A stretch of DNA of 18,228 nucleotides from Solimonas sp964507195. GTDB taxonomy: Bacteria; Pseudomonadota; Gammaproteobacteria; Nevskiales; Nevskiaceae. Shown piece by piece: positions 1 to 6,639 of this stretch (positions are counted from its first letter, which is position 1; every line of letters begins with the position of its first letter). The notes under the pieces were generated by a model. It was not told the DNA's origin. It was given only the letters and a program-made list of their open reading frames with translations, and made no database searches. The stretch lies in the NCBI GenBank assembly GCA_964507195.1, contig CAZDPA010000073.1, positions 1 to 18,228 of the forward strand. Direction: 5' to 3'. The position numbers and the translations under genes are program-made.

Positions 1-555
1 CTGATGAAGATCGCCAACGATCTGCGCTGGATGAACTCGGGCCCGCTCGCTGGCCTCGGCGAGATCGAGCTGCCGGCACTGCAGCCCGGTTCGAGCATCA
101 TGCCGGGCAAGGTCAATCCGGTGATTCCGGAATCGGTGGCGATGGTTGCGGCGCAGATCATTGGCAACGATGCAGCGATCACGGTCGCGGCGCAAAGCGG
201 CAATTTCCAGCTCAACGTCATGCTGCCGGTGATTGCCCACAATCTGCTCCAAAGCCTGCACCTGCTCAGTACCGGCAGTCGCCTGCTCGCGGATCGCGCG
301 ATTGCTGGATTCACCGTGCGTTCGGCGCGGCTCAACGAGACGCTGGCGCGCAATCCCGTATTGATCACCGCCGCCAATGCGGTCATCGGCTACGAGCGTG
401 GCGCGGCGATTGCCAAGCGCGCGTACAAGGAAGAGCGTCCGGTGCTGGACGTCGCGGTCGAGGACACCGGGCTGCCGCGAGCCCAGCTGGCACGAATACT
501 CGACCCGGCAGCGCTGGTGAATGCACGAAAAAAGGCGCGTCATCGCGGGCGCTGA
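1..555 (+). CDS. fumC: Fumarate hydratase class II (FumC), C-terminal part
   Basis: This is the last 184 codons of a class II fumarase, which reversibly hydrates fumarate to L-malate in the cytosolic TCA cycle. The frame is open at the window's left edge, so the start lies outside. The fumarase/aspartase signature GSSIMPGKVNP is at about residues 30-40 of the visible part; it is the flexible catalytic loop with the Ser and the Lys/Asn pair. The stretch SGNFQLNVMLPVIAHNLLQS and the ending favour FumC over aspartate ammonia-lyase, which shares the signature. As a family, class II enzymes are iron-independent homotetramers, unlike the class I enzyme encoded 71 nt downstream. The gene ends in TGA at 553-555. 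The C-terminal tail after LDPAALVNA is short and basic and probably not conserved. Confidence 0.93.
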   Translation: MMKIANDLRWMNSGPLAGLGEIELPALQPGSSIMPGKVNPVIPESVAMVAAQIIGNDAAITVAAQSGNFQLNVMLPVIAHNLLQSLHLLSTGSRLLADRAIAGFTVRSARLNETLARNPVLITAANAVIGYERGAAIAKRAYKEERPVLDVAVEDTGLPRAQLARILDPAALVNARKKARHRGR

Positions 556-626
556 GCGTTCAGGTTTAGTAGGATTCGCGCCGCCCCGAATTTGTTCGGT
601 TCTTTGCCCAGCTCAAGGCCAGCCAT

Positions 627-2171
627 ATGACCACGATCCGCCAGGAAGACCTGATCCAGAGCGTCGCAGACGCCTATCAGTACATCAGTTACTACCACCC
701 GCTGGATTACATCCAAGCCTTGGGCGATGCCTACGAGCGCGAGGAGTCACCGGCGGCAAAGGATGCGATTGCGCAGATTCTGACCAACTCGCGCATGTGT
801 GCCGAGGGCAAGCGGCCGATCTGCCAGGACACCGGTATCTGCGTCGTGTTCATGAAGGTCGGCATGAACGTGCGCTGGGACGCGACGATGAGCGTGCAGG
901 AGATGGTCAACGAAGGCGTGCGTCGCGCCTATCTCAATCCCGACAACAAGCTGCGCGCCTCGGTGCTCGCCGACCCGGCCGGCAAGCGGACGAACACCAA
1001 GGACAACACGCCCGCCGTGATCCACTACGAGATCGTGCCGGGTGACCATGTCGAGATCACCTGCGCGGCCAAGGGCGGCGGCAGCGAGAACAAGTCGAAG
1101 ATGGTGTGCCTGAACCCGTCCGATTCGATCGTCGACTGGGTGCTGAAGACGGTGCCGACGATGGGTGCCGGCTGGTGCCCGCCGGGCATCCTTGGCATCG
1201 GCATCGGCGGTACGCCGGAGAAGGCGACGGTGATGGCGAAGGAAGCGATCATGGCACCGGTCGACATTCATCTCGTCAAGGAAAAGAAGGCGCGCGGCGA
1301 GACGCTGACCAAGATCGAGGAACTGCGCCTGGAACTGCTCGAGAAGGTCAACGCGCTCGGCATCGGCGCGCAGGGCCTCGGTGGCCTGACTACCGTGCTG
1401 GACGTGAAGATCATCGACTATCCGACGCATGCGGCTTCGCTGCCGGTCGCGATGATTCCGAACTGCGCGGCGACGCGCCACGTTCACTTCGAACTCGATG
1501 GCTCCGGCCCAGCCAAGCTTGAAGCGCCGAAGCTCGAAGACTGGCCGCAGGTGACCTGGCAGGCCGATACCAAGAAGGCCAAGCGCGTGAATCTCGACAC
1601 GCTGACGCGTGAAGAAGTGCAGAGCTGGAAGCCGGGCGACACGCTGCTGCTCAACGGCAAGATGCTCACCGGCCGGGATGCTGCGCACAAGCGCATTCAG
1701 GACATGCTCGCCAAGGGCGAGAAGCTGCCGGTGGATTTCACCAATCGTGCGATCTACTACGTCGGCCCGGTCGATCCGGTGCGTGACGAGGCGGTGGGTC
1801 CGGCCGGCCCGACGACCGCGACGCGCATGGACAAGTTCACCGAGATGATGCTGGCGCAGACCGGCCTGATTGCGATGATCGGCAAGTCCGAGCGCGGCCC
1901 CAGCGGCATTGAGGCGATCAAGAAGCACAAGGCGGCCTACCTGATGGCAGTTGGTGGCGCGGCCTACCTGGTGTCGAAGGCGATCAAGACCGCGAAGGTG
2001 CTCGGCTTTGCCGATCTGGGCATGGAAGCGATCTACGAATTCGATGTCACCGACATGCCGGTGACGGTCGCTGTCGATGCCAATGGCACTTCTGTCCACG
2101 AGACGGGTCCGAAGGAATGGAAAGCCAAGATTGCCGGCTCCATCGGCAAGATTCCCGTCGCAGTTGCCTGA
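627..2171 (+). CDS. fumA: Fumarate hydratase class I (4Fe-4S), FumA/FumB type
   Basis: This 514-aa protein is a single-chain class I fumarase, an oxygen-sensitive [4Fe-4S] hydratase interconverting fumarate and malate. The N-terminal domain carries CQDTG (Cys66), WCPPGI (Cys184) and IPNCAATRH (Cys280). The spacing of these three cysteines closely matches the three cluster ligands of E. coli FumA, so they are the likely Fe-S ligands. The C-terminal domain has the GPAGPTTATRMD region and the ERGPSGIEAIKKHKA segment typical of the swivelling catalytic domain. The ATG at 627 has an AAGG at 614-617, a 9-nt spacing. dsbB starts 11 nt after its stop, which suggests co-transcription. With fumC immediately upstream, the cell has an iron-dependent and an iron-independent fumarase side by side. 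Confidence 0.94.
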   Translation: MTTIRQEDLIQSVADAYQYISYYHPLDYIQALGDAYEREESPAAKDAIAQILTNSRMCAEGKRPICQDTGICVVFMKVGMNVRWDATMSVQEMVNEGVRRAYLNPDNKLRASVLADPAGKRTNTKDNTPAVIHYEIVPGDHVEITCAAKGGGSENKSKMVCLNPSDSIVDWVLKTVPTMGAGWCPPGILGIGIGGTPEKATVMAKEAIMAPVDIHLVKEKKARGETLTKIEELRLELLEKVNALGIGAQGLGGLTTVLDVKIIDYPTHAASLPVAMIPNCAATRHVHFELDGSGPAKLEAPKLEDWPQVTWQADTKKAKRVNLDTLTREEVQSWKPGDTLLLNGKMLTGRDAAHKRIQDMLAKGEKLPVDFTNRAIYYVGPVDPVRDEAVGPAGPTTATRMDKFTEMMLAQTGLIAMIGKSERGPSGIEAIKKHKAAYLMAVGGAAYLVSKAIKTAKVLGFADLGMEAIYEFDVTDMPVTVAVDANGTSVHETGPKEWKAKIAGSIGKIPVAVA

Positions 2172-2182
2172 GGTTGGAACGC

Positions 2183-2680
2183 ATGAATTTTCGTCTGCTC
2201 AGTTTTCTCGGCGCACTGGCCTGCATCGGTGGCCTCGCGTTCGCGCTGTTCACGCAGTACGTGCTCGGCTTCGAGCCATGTCCGATGTGTATTTTCCAGC
2301 GCATCGCGATGGCTGCGACCGGCGTGGTCTTCCTGCTCGGTGCCGTGCATGGACCTGGTGGTGGTGGGCGCTGGGTTTACGCACTGCTGGCGGTGCTGAC
2401 ATCCGCCGCCGGTGCCGGTATCGCCGGACGTCACGTCTGGCTGCAGTCGCTGCCGGCGGATCAGGTGCCGGCCTGCGGCCCGACACTCGACTACCTGCTC
2501 GAGTTTCTGCCCGTGTCTGAAGTCGTCTCGATGGTCCTCTACGGCGATGGCAACTGCGCGAAGATCGACGCTGCCTGGCTCGGCATCTCGCTACCCGGCT
2601 GGACCTTCATCGCCTTCGTCGGACTCGGTATCTATGCATTGCTGACGCCGATCGTCGCCAAGCGCAAGGCGACGTTCTGA
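2183..2680 (+). CDS. dsbB: Disulfide bond formation protein DsbB
   Basis: This 165-aa inner-membrane quinone reductase reoxidises periplasmic DsbA and passes electrons to ubiquinone or menaquinone. The first redox pair is the CPMC motif at residues 33-36, in the first periplasmic loop, followed by the Gln-Arg (39-40) seen in the family. The second pair is Cys98 and Cys125, separated by the long second periplasmic loop. Four hydrophobic segments fit the four-helix topology: about 5-24, 42-56, 65-82 and 136-157. The start at ATG 2183 gives the normal family length; a longer reading from 2117 would overlap fumA. The ribosome site is weak (GAGG overlapping the fumA stop), consistent with translational coupling. 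Its place between fumA and rraA looks like an operon of convenience. Confidence 0.93.
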   Translation: MNFRLLSFLGALACIGGLAFALFTQYVLGFEPCPMCIFQRIAMAATGVVFLLGAVHGPGGGGRWVYALLAVLTSAAGAGIAGRHVWLQSLPADQVPACGPTLDYLLEFLPVSEVVSMVLYGDGNCAKIDAAWLGISLPGWTFIAFVGLGIYALLTPIVAKRKATF

Positions 2681-2716
2681 TTTTCTGACTTCCTGCTGAA
2701 CTCACGGGTGAAGACA

Positions 2717-3199
2717 ATGAACTACGCAACGACCGATCTCTCCGATGCCCATCCTGAAGCCCAGGTGGCCGAGCCGATCTTTGCCGACTTTGGCGGCTAC
2801 ATCGCCTTCCACGGTCAGGTGCGTACGCTCAAGGTGTTCGAGGACAACGCGATGGTGCGTGCCGCACTGGAAACCCCGGGGGACGGCAACGTCCTCGTCG
2901 TCGATGGCGGTGGCTCGACGCGCTGCGCGCTGGTCGGCGGCAATCTCGGCCAGCTCGGTGTCGACAACGGCTGGGCGGGCATTGTCGTGTTCGGCTACAT
3001 CCGCGATTGCGAAGAAATCTCCGAACAGGACATCGGCGTCAAGGCGCTCGGTACGCATCCGCGCAAGTCGGAAAAAGGTTTGCACTCCGGTCACGCGGAT
3101 CGCACGGTCAGCTTCGCGGGCTTGACGATCAGGCCGGGTAGCTGGCTCTACGCCGATGCCGACGGCATCGTCGTTTCCGAGAAGCCGATTCACGGTTGA
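2717..3199 (+). CDS. rraA: RraA-family protein (RNase E activity regulator or HMG/oxaloacetate aldolase)
   Basis: This 160-aa RraA-superfamily protein has the opening ATTDLSDAHPE and the core GGNLGQLGVDNGWAG...GYIRDCEEI. E. coli RraA binds and inhibits RNase E. Relatives are metal-dependent 4-hydroxy-4-methyl-2-oxoglutarate aldolases with oxaloacetate decarboxylase activity. The pattern tied to that chemistry, G-X20-R-D-X2-E/D, is present as Gly75, Arg96, Asp97 and Glu100, so catalysis is possible. The neighbours (two fumarases, malate synthase, isocitrate lyase) all work near oxaloacetate, which makes an enzymatic role worth considering; the sequence cannot decide. I chose ATG 2717, preceded by GGTGAAG, over an in-frame GTG at 2708. 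The gap from dsbB is 36 nt, so it may be the last gene of the fumA-dsbB-rraA run. Confidence 0.88.
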   Translation: MNYATTDLSDAHPEAQVAEPIFADFGGYIAFHGQVRTLKVFEDNAMVRAALETPGDGNVLVVDGGGSTRCALVGGNLGQLGVDNGWAGIVVFGYIRDCEEISEQDIGVKALGTHPRKSEKGLHSGHADRTVSFAGLTIRPGSWLYADADGIVVSEKPIHG

Positions 3200-3202
3200 T
3201 CG

Positions 3203-3235
3203 GGTGCGTAGCACCAGGTGCCGCTTCATTGCGGC
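3203..3235 (+). other. Two short hairpins after rraA
   Basis: Two perfect 5-bp stems follow the rraA stop: GGTGC-GTA-GCACC at 3203-3215, and GCCGC-TTCATT-GCGGC at 3220-3235. Neither is followed by a T tract, so they are not convincing rho-independent terminators. They might slow readthrough or protect the 3' end of the rraA message. The right arm of the second one overlaps the proposed -35 of the aceB promoter. Confidence 0.35.
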
Positions 3236-3257
3236 AGAAGGCCCGCTTGGCTATAGT
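3229..3257 (+). promoter_or_regulatory. Candidate sigma-70 promoter of aceB
   Basis: TTGCGG at 3229-3234 and TATAGT at 3252-3257 are separated by 17 nt, the ideal spacing. The -10 differs from consensus at one position and is followed by a GC-rich stretch. Transcription would start near 3264, giving a leader of about 50 nt before the aceB start. The -35 is only half-consensus, so an activator may be needed. This is seen in the sequence only. Confidence 0.5.
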
Positions 3258-3317
3258 CCGCGCCTGTTTTTTGGGCGGCATGCGTCGTTTCCGTTGGTTT
3301 TCACAGAGGGTTAGATG

Positions 3318-4898
3318 ATGAGCGCAGTAAAGGGTGTCGAGATCACCGGCGAAATGACGCCGGCCATCAGGAAGATTCTGACTCCGGAGGCGCTCAAGTT
3401 CGTCGCCAAGCTGGTCCGCAAGCACGCGCCGACGCGCGAGAAGCTGCTGGCTCTGCGTGAAACGCGCCAGGCGCTGATCGACGCCGGCAAGAAGCCGGGC
3501 TTCCTCAAGGAAACCAAGAAGATTCGCGACGGCAAGTGGAAGATCGCCGGCGTGCCTGCGGATCTGCAGGATCGTCGCGTTGAAATCACCGGGCCGGTTG
3601 ATCGCAAGATGGTGATCAATGCGCTGAACTCTGGCGCCAAGTGCTTCATGGCGGACTTCGAAGATTCCGCGAGCCCGACCTGGGACCTGATGATGACGGG
3701 CCAGATCAACCTGGCCGACGCCGTGCGTCGCAAGATCAGCTTCAAGTCGCCGGAAGGCAAGGAATACAAGCTCAACAAGGACATTGCGACCCTGATCGTG
3801 CGTCCGCGTGGCTGGCACCTCGAAGAGAAGCACATCCTGGTCGATGGCAAGCCGGCGCCGGGTGGCATCGTCGATTTCGCGCTGTACTTCTTCCACAACG
3901 CCAAGGAGCTGCTCAAGCGCGGCACCGGTCCGTATTTCTACCTGCCGAAGATGCAGTCGCATCTGGAAGCGCGCCTGTGGAACGCCGTCTTCGTTGACGC
4001 GCAGAAGGAACTCAAGATCCCGCAGAAGACGATCAAGGCCACCGTGCTGATCGAAACCCTGTGGGCCGCGTTCGAGATGGACGAAATCCTCTATGAGCTG
4101 CGCAACCACATCGTCGCCCTGAACTGCGGCCGTTGGGACTACATCTTCTCCTGCATCAAGACGCTCAACGCCCATGGCGACTGGGTCGTGCCGGATCGCA
4201 TGCAGGTCGGCATGGACAAGCATTTCCTCGACAGCTACTCAAAGCTGCTCTGCGAAACCACGCACAAGCGCGGCGCCTTCGCGATGGGCGGCATGGCCGC
4301 CTTCATCCCGACCAGGGATGCGGCGAAGAACGAGGAAGTCTTCGCCAAGGTCCGCGCCGACAAGCTGCGCGAAGTGCGCAACGGCCACGACGGCACCTGG
4401 GTCGCCCATCCGGGCCTCGTGCCGATCGCGATGGAGGTGTTCAACGAGCACATGCCGACGCCGAACCAGGTCGACAAGCAGTTCAACTACAAGATCAAGG
4501 CGGCCGACCTGCTGACCCGACCGGAAGGCCAGATCACCGAAGGCGGCCTTCGCAACAACATCAACGTCGGCATCGGTTACATGGAGGCCTGGATCCGCGG
4601 CATCGGCTGCGTACCTCTGCACAACCTGATGGAAGATGCCGCAACGGCGGAAATCAGCCGCACCCAGGTCTGGCAGTGGCTGAAGTACGGCGTGACGCTG
4701 GCCGACGGCCGCAAGGTCACCCGCGAACTGACCCTGAAGATCGTTGACGAAGAACTCGACGCCTACAAGAAGCAGCTCGGCACCGAGAAGTTCTATGCCG
4801 GTCGTTTCGTCGAAGCCGCAGGCATCGTCGCGCGCATGTCGACGGCGCCGAAGTGCGAAGCCTTCCTGACGCTGCCGGGCTATCGCTACCTCGATTGA
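3318..4898 (+). CDS. aceB: Malate synthase A
   Basis: This 526-aa malate synthase condenses glyoxylate with acetyl-CoA to give malate and CoA, the second step of the glyoxylate shunt. The length is that of the AceB (isoform A) family and far shorter than GlcB. The family signature is visible as HIVALNCGRWDYIFS, with Asp274. Other likely active-site residues are Arg162 and Arg164 in LIVRPRGWHL and Glu246 in IETLWAAFEMDE. Two tandem ATGs occur at 3315 and 3318; the ribosome site AGAGGG at 3305-3310 is 7 nt from the second and only 4 from the first, so I prefer 3318. The gene has its own promoter upstream and a strong terminator directly downstream, so it is probably transcribed separately from aceA. 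Confidence 0.96.
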   Translation: MSAVKGVEITGEMTPAIRKILTPEALKFVAKLVRKHAPTREKLLALRETRQALIDAGKKPGFLKETKKIRDGKWKIAGVPADLQDRRVEITGPVDRKMVINALNSGAKCFMADFEDSASPTWDLMMTGQINLADAVRRKISFKSPEGKEYKLNKDIATLIVRPRGWHLEEKHILVDGKPAPGGIVDFALYFFHNAKELLKRGTGPYFYLPKMQSHLEARLWNAVFVDAQKELKIPQKTIKATVLIETLWAAFEMDEILYELRNHIVALNCGRWDYIFSCIKTLNAHGDWVVPDRMQVGMDKHFLDSYSKLLCETTHKRGAFAMGGMAAFIPTRDAAKNEEVFAKVRADKLREVRNGHDGTWVAHPGLVPIAMEVFNEHMPTPNQVDKQFNYKIKAADLLTRPEGQITEGGLRNNINVGIGYMEAWIRGIGCVPLHNLMEDAATAEISRTQVWQWLKYGVTLADGRKVTRELTLKIVDEELDAYKKQLGTEKFYAGRFVEAAGIVARMSTAPKCEAFLTLPGYRYLD

Positions 4899-4921
4899 GT
4901 CGATCGACTGTTCGAGATCAC

Positions 4922-4950
4922 AAAAGGGCGCGTTTCGACGCGCCCTTTTT
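4922..4950 (+). terminator. Rho-independent terminator of aceB
   Basis: An 11-bp perfect stem, AAAAGGGCGCG (4922-4932) and CGCGCCCTTTT (4939-4949), encloses the loop TTTCGA. A T run follows, with a second run at 4953-4958. The A tract on the left arm means it could also work on the opposite strand. It sits 23 nt after the aceB stop. Confidence 0.93.
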
Positions 4951-5036
4951 CGTTTTTTACGCGCAGATCGTCGATTGCGCTCACAGGCAAATGCGCCGGA
5001 TGCGAAGCTGAGGGAACACCCCCTTGGCCGTAGCGA

Positions 5037-5056
5037 CGGGTAGGGTGGCGGGTAGG
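5037..5056 (+). repeat. Direct repeat just upstream of the aceA promoter
   Basis: CGGGTAGG occurs at 5037-5044 and again at 5049-5056, a 12-bp period, immediately before the -35 region of the aceA promoter. The position would suit an activator binding site, but no known regulator motif is recognised. It could be chance in GC-rich DNA. Confidence 0.35.
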
Positions 5057-5087
5057 TTGTGCACTGCAAAAAAATTGTCGTTATAAT
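5057..5087 (+). promoter_or_regulatory. Promoter of aceA
   Basis: A perfect -10, TATAAT, is at 5082-5087. The best -35 is TTGTGC at 5057-5062 (19-nt spacing) or an overlapping weaker match one or two bases further on. A run of seven A residues (5068-5074) lies between the two elements. The start would be near 5094, leaving a leader of about 115 nt. The perfect -10 with a poor -35 suits a promoter under activator control. Confidence 0.65.
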
Positions 5088-5152
5088 CGCGCCCCCAAAG
5101 CGGCGCCCTTCGTGCGAACGGGTTGGACAGAACCCTCGATCGGTGCCATAAG

Positions 5153-5169
5153 GTCTTGATTATTAAGAC
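5153..5169 (+). promoter_or_regulatory. Operator-like dyad in the aceA leader
   Basis: GTCTTGAT-T-ATTAAGAC is a 17-bp near-palindrome (7 of 8 positions paired) lying between the promoter and the ribosome site of aceA. Bound protein there would block elongation, so it is a candidate repressor site. I cannot assign a regulator family. The AT-rich sequence stands out from the GC-rich surroundings. Confidence 0.45.
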
Positions 5170-5208
5170 TTTATACGGTTTTCCTTCACCCCGAGAGGAC
5201 TGCTGCAC

Positions 5209-6516
5209 ATGACCCGCGACGAACAGATCAAAGCCCTGGAAAAAGACTGGGCAACCAACCCCCGCTGGAAACTCGTGAAGCGCGGTTATTCCGCAGCTGA
5301 CGTTGTTCGCCTGCGTGGCAATGTTCAGATCGAGCACACCCTCGCCAAGCAGGGCGCTGAAAAGCTCTGGAAAGCCGTGAACGGTGGCGCCAAGAAGGGC
5401 TACGTCAACGCTTTCGGCGCGATCACCGCCGGTCAGGCAATGCAGCAGGCCAAGGCTGGCCTCGAAGCGGTGTATCTGTCGGGCTGGCAGGTTGCTGCCG
5501 ACGGCAACACCAGCGAAACCATGTACCCGGACCAGTCGCTCTACGCGTACGACTCCGTGCCGACGATGGTTCGCCGCATCAACAACACCTTCAAGCGCGC
5601 GGACGAAATCCAGTGGTCGCGCGGCATCGAAGCCGGTCACAAGGACTTCGTTGACTACTTCCTGCCGATCGTTGCAGACGCCGAAGCCGGTTTCGGCGGC
5701 GTTCTGAACGCTTTCGAGCTGATGAAGAACATGATTGCCTCCGGCGCTGCCGGCGTGCACTTTGAAGACCAGCTGGCTGCCGTGAAGAAGTGCGGTCACA
5801 TGGGCGGTAAGGTGCTCGTGCCGACGCAGGAAGCGATCGAGAAGCTGATCTCGGCTCGTTTTGCCGCTGACGTCATGGGCGTGCCGACGATCGTTCTGGC
5901 GCGTACCGACGCCGAAGCTGCAAACCTCATCACCAGCGACCACGACGCCAACGACAAGCCGTTCCTGACGGGTGAGCGTACGCAGGAAGGTTTCTACCGC
6001 GTCAAGAATGGTCTGGAACAGGCCATCAGCCGCGGTGTTGCCTACGCGCCGTACGCCGACCTCGTCTGGTGCGAAACCGGTGTGCCCGACATCGGCTTCG
6101 CCCGCGAGTTCGCACAGGCCGTGCAGAAGGCTTGCCCGGGCAAGCTGCTGTCGTACAACTGCTCGCCGTCGTTCAACTGGAAGAAGAACCTCAACGACAC
6201 GCAGATCGCGTCGTTCCAGGAAGATCTGTCGGCGCTGGGCTACAAGTACCAGTTCATCACGCTGGCCGGTATCCACATCAACTGGTTCAACACCTTCCAG
6301 TTCGCACATTCCTACGCCCGCGGCGAAGGCATGAAGCACTACACGAACATGGTGCAGGAGCCGGAATTCGCTGCACGCGACAAGGGCTACACCTTCGTCT
6401 CGCACCAGCAGGAAGTGGGTGCAGGCTACTTCGACGACGTCACCACCGTGATCCAGGGCGGCTCGTCCTCGGTCAAGGCACTGACCGGTTCGACCGAAGA
6501 AGAACAGTTCCACTGA
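5209..6516 (+). CDS. aceA: Isocitrate lyase
   Basis: This 435-aa isocitrate lyase cleaves isocitrate to glyoxylate and succinate, the first committed step of the glyoxylate shunt, and so allows growth on acetate and fatty acids. The catalytic motif KKCGHMGGKVL is present with Cys195, the same number as in E. coli AceA. The family stretches ARTDAEAANLITSDHD, VWCETGVPDIG and LSYNCSPSFNWKKNL are all there. The length equals the short proteobacterial form (E. coli 434 aa). ATG 5209 has AGAGGA 9 nt upstream. Codon choice (many GTT and CGT codons near the start) hints at high expression. It follows aceB but has its own promoter and terminator, and no isocitrate dehydrogenase kinase gene (aceK) follows. 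Confidence 0.97.
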   Translation: MTRDEQIKALEKDWATNPRWKLVKRGYSAADVVRLRGNVQIEHTLAKQGAEKLWKAVNGGAKKGYVNAFGAITAGQAMQQAKAGLEAVYLSGWQVAADGNTSETMYPDQSLYAYDSVPTMVRRINNTFKRADEIQWSRGIEAGHKDFVDYFLPIVADAEAGFGGVLNAFELMKNMIASGAAGVHFEDQLAAVKKCGHMGGKVLVPTQEAIEKLISARFAADVMGVPTIVLARTDAEAANLITSDHDANDKPFLTGERTQEGFYRVKNGLEQAISRGVAYAPYADLVWCETGVPDIGFAREFAQAVQKACPGKLLSYNCSPSFNWKKNLNDTQIASFQEDLSALGYKYQFITLAGIHINWFNTFQFAHSYARGEGMKHYTNMVQEPEFAARDKGYTFVSHQQEVGAGYFDDVTTVIQGGSSSVKALTGSTEEEQFH

Positions 6517-6535
6517 GCAGCACCGGAGCTAAAAG

Positions 6536-6565
6536 ATCGGGCCGCCTAGTGCGGCCCGATTCATT
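6536..6565 (+). terminator. Terminator of aceA
   Basis: A perfect 10-bp stem, ATCGGGCCGC (6536-6545) and GCGGCCCGAT (6551-6560), encloses the loop CTAGT. It begins 20 nt after the aceA stop. The following T tract is interrupted (TCATTTG), so termination may be incomplete. The A run before the left arm suggests some function on the other strand too. Confidence 0.8.
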
Positions 6566-6639
6566 TGTGGCGCTTGCTTGATTGCGATGGAGGATGGGCG
6601 TAGAACAAAGCTCGAATCTGGCCTTTGGGGGGCTTCACG

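Larger units (their letters stand above)
4899..5208 (+). other. aceB-aceA intergenic control region (310 nt)
   Basis: There is no gene here. In order the region holds the aceB terminator (4922-4950); a featureless stretch to about 5036; an 8-bp direct repeat (5037-5056); the aceA promoter (to 5087); a GC-rich then AT-rich leader with a 17-bp dyad (5153-5169); and the aceA ribosome site AGAGGA at 5194-5199. Antisense open frames run through part of it but are shadows of aceB and aceA. Confidence 0.7.

Noticed and set aside
586..599. Small hairpin CCGAA-TTTG-TTCGG after fumC as a terminator
   Set aside because: The stem is only 5 bp and is followed by TTCTTTG rather than a real T tract. It is too weak to call.
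747..2099. 450-codon open frame antisense to fumA
   Set aside because: It lies wholly inside a convincing class I fumarase gene. The product is rich in Arg, His and Asp in the way GC-rich antisense frames are, and no motif or ribosome site supports it.
3129..4223. 364-codon open frame antisense to rraA end and aceB
   Set aside because: It overlaps the aceB promoter and coding sequence. Its composition is typical of a shadow frame.
4981..6513. 510-codon open frame antisense to isocitrate lyase
   Set aside because: It shadows aceA almost end to end and crosses its promoter. Long antisense frames are expected from the codon bias here, and no family is recognisable.
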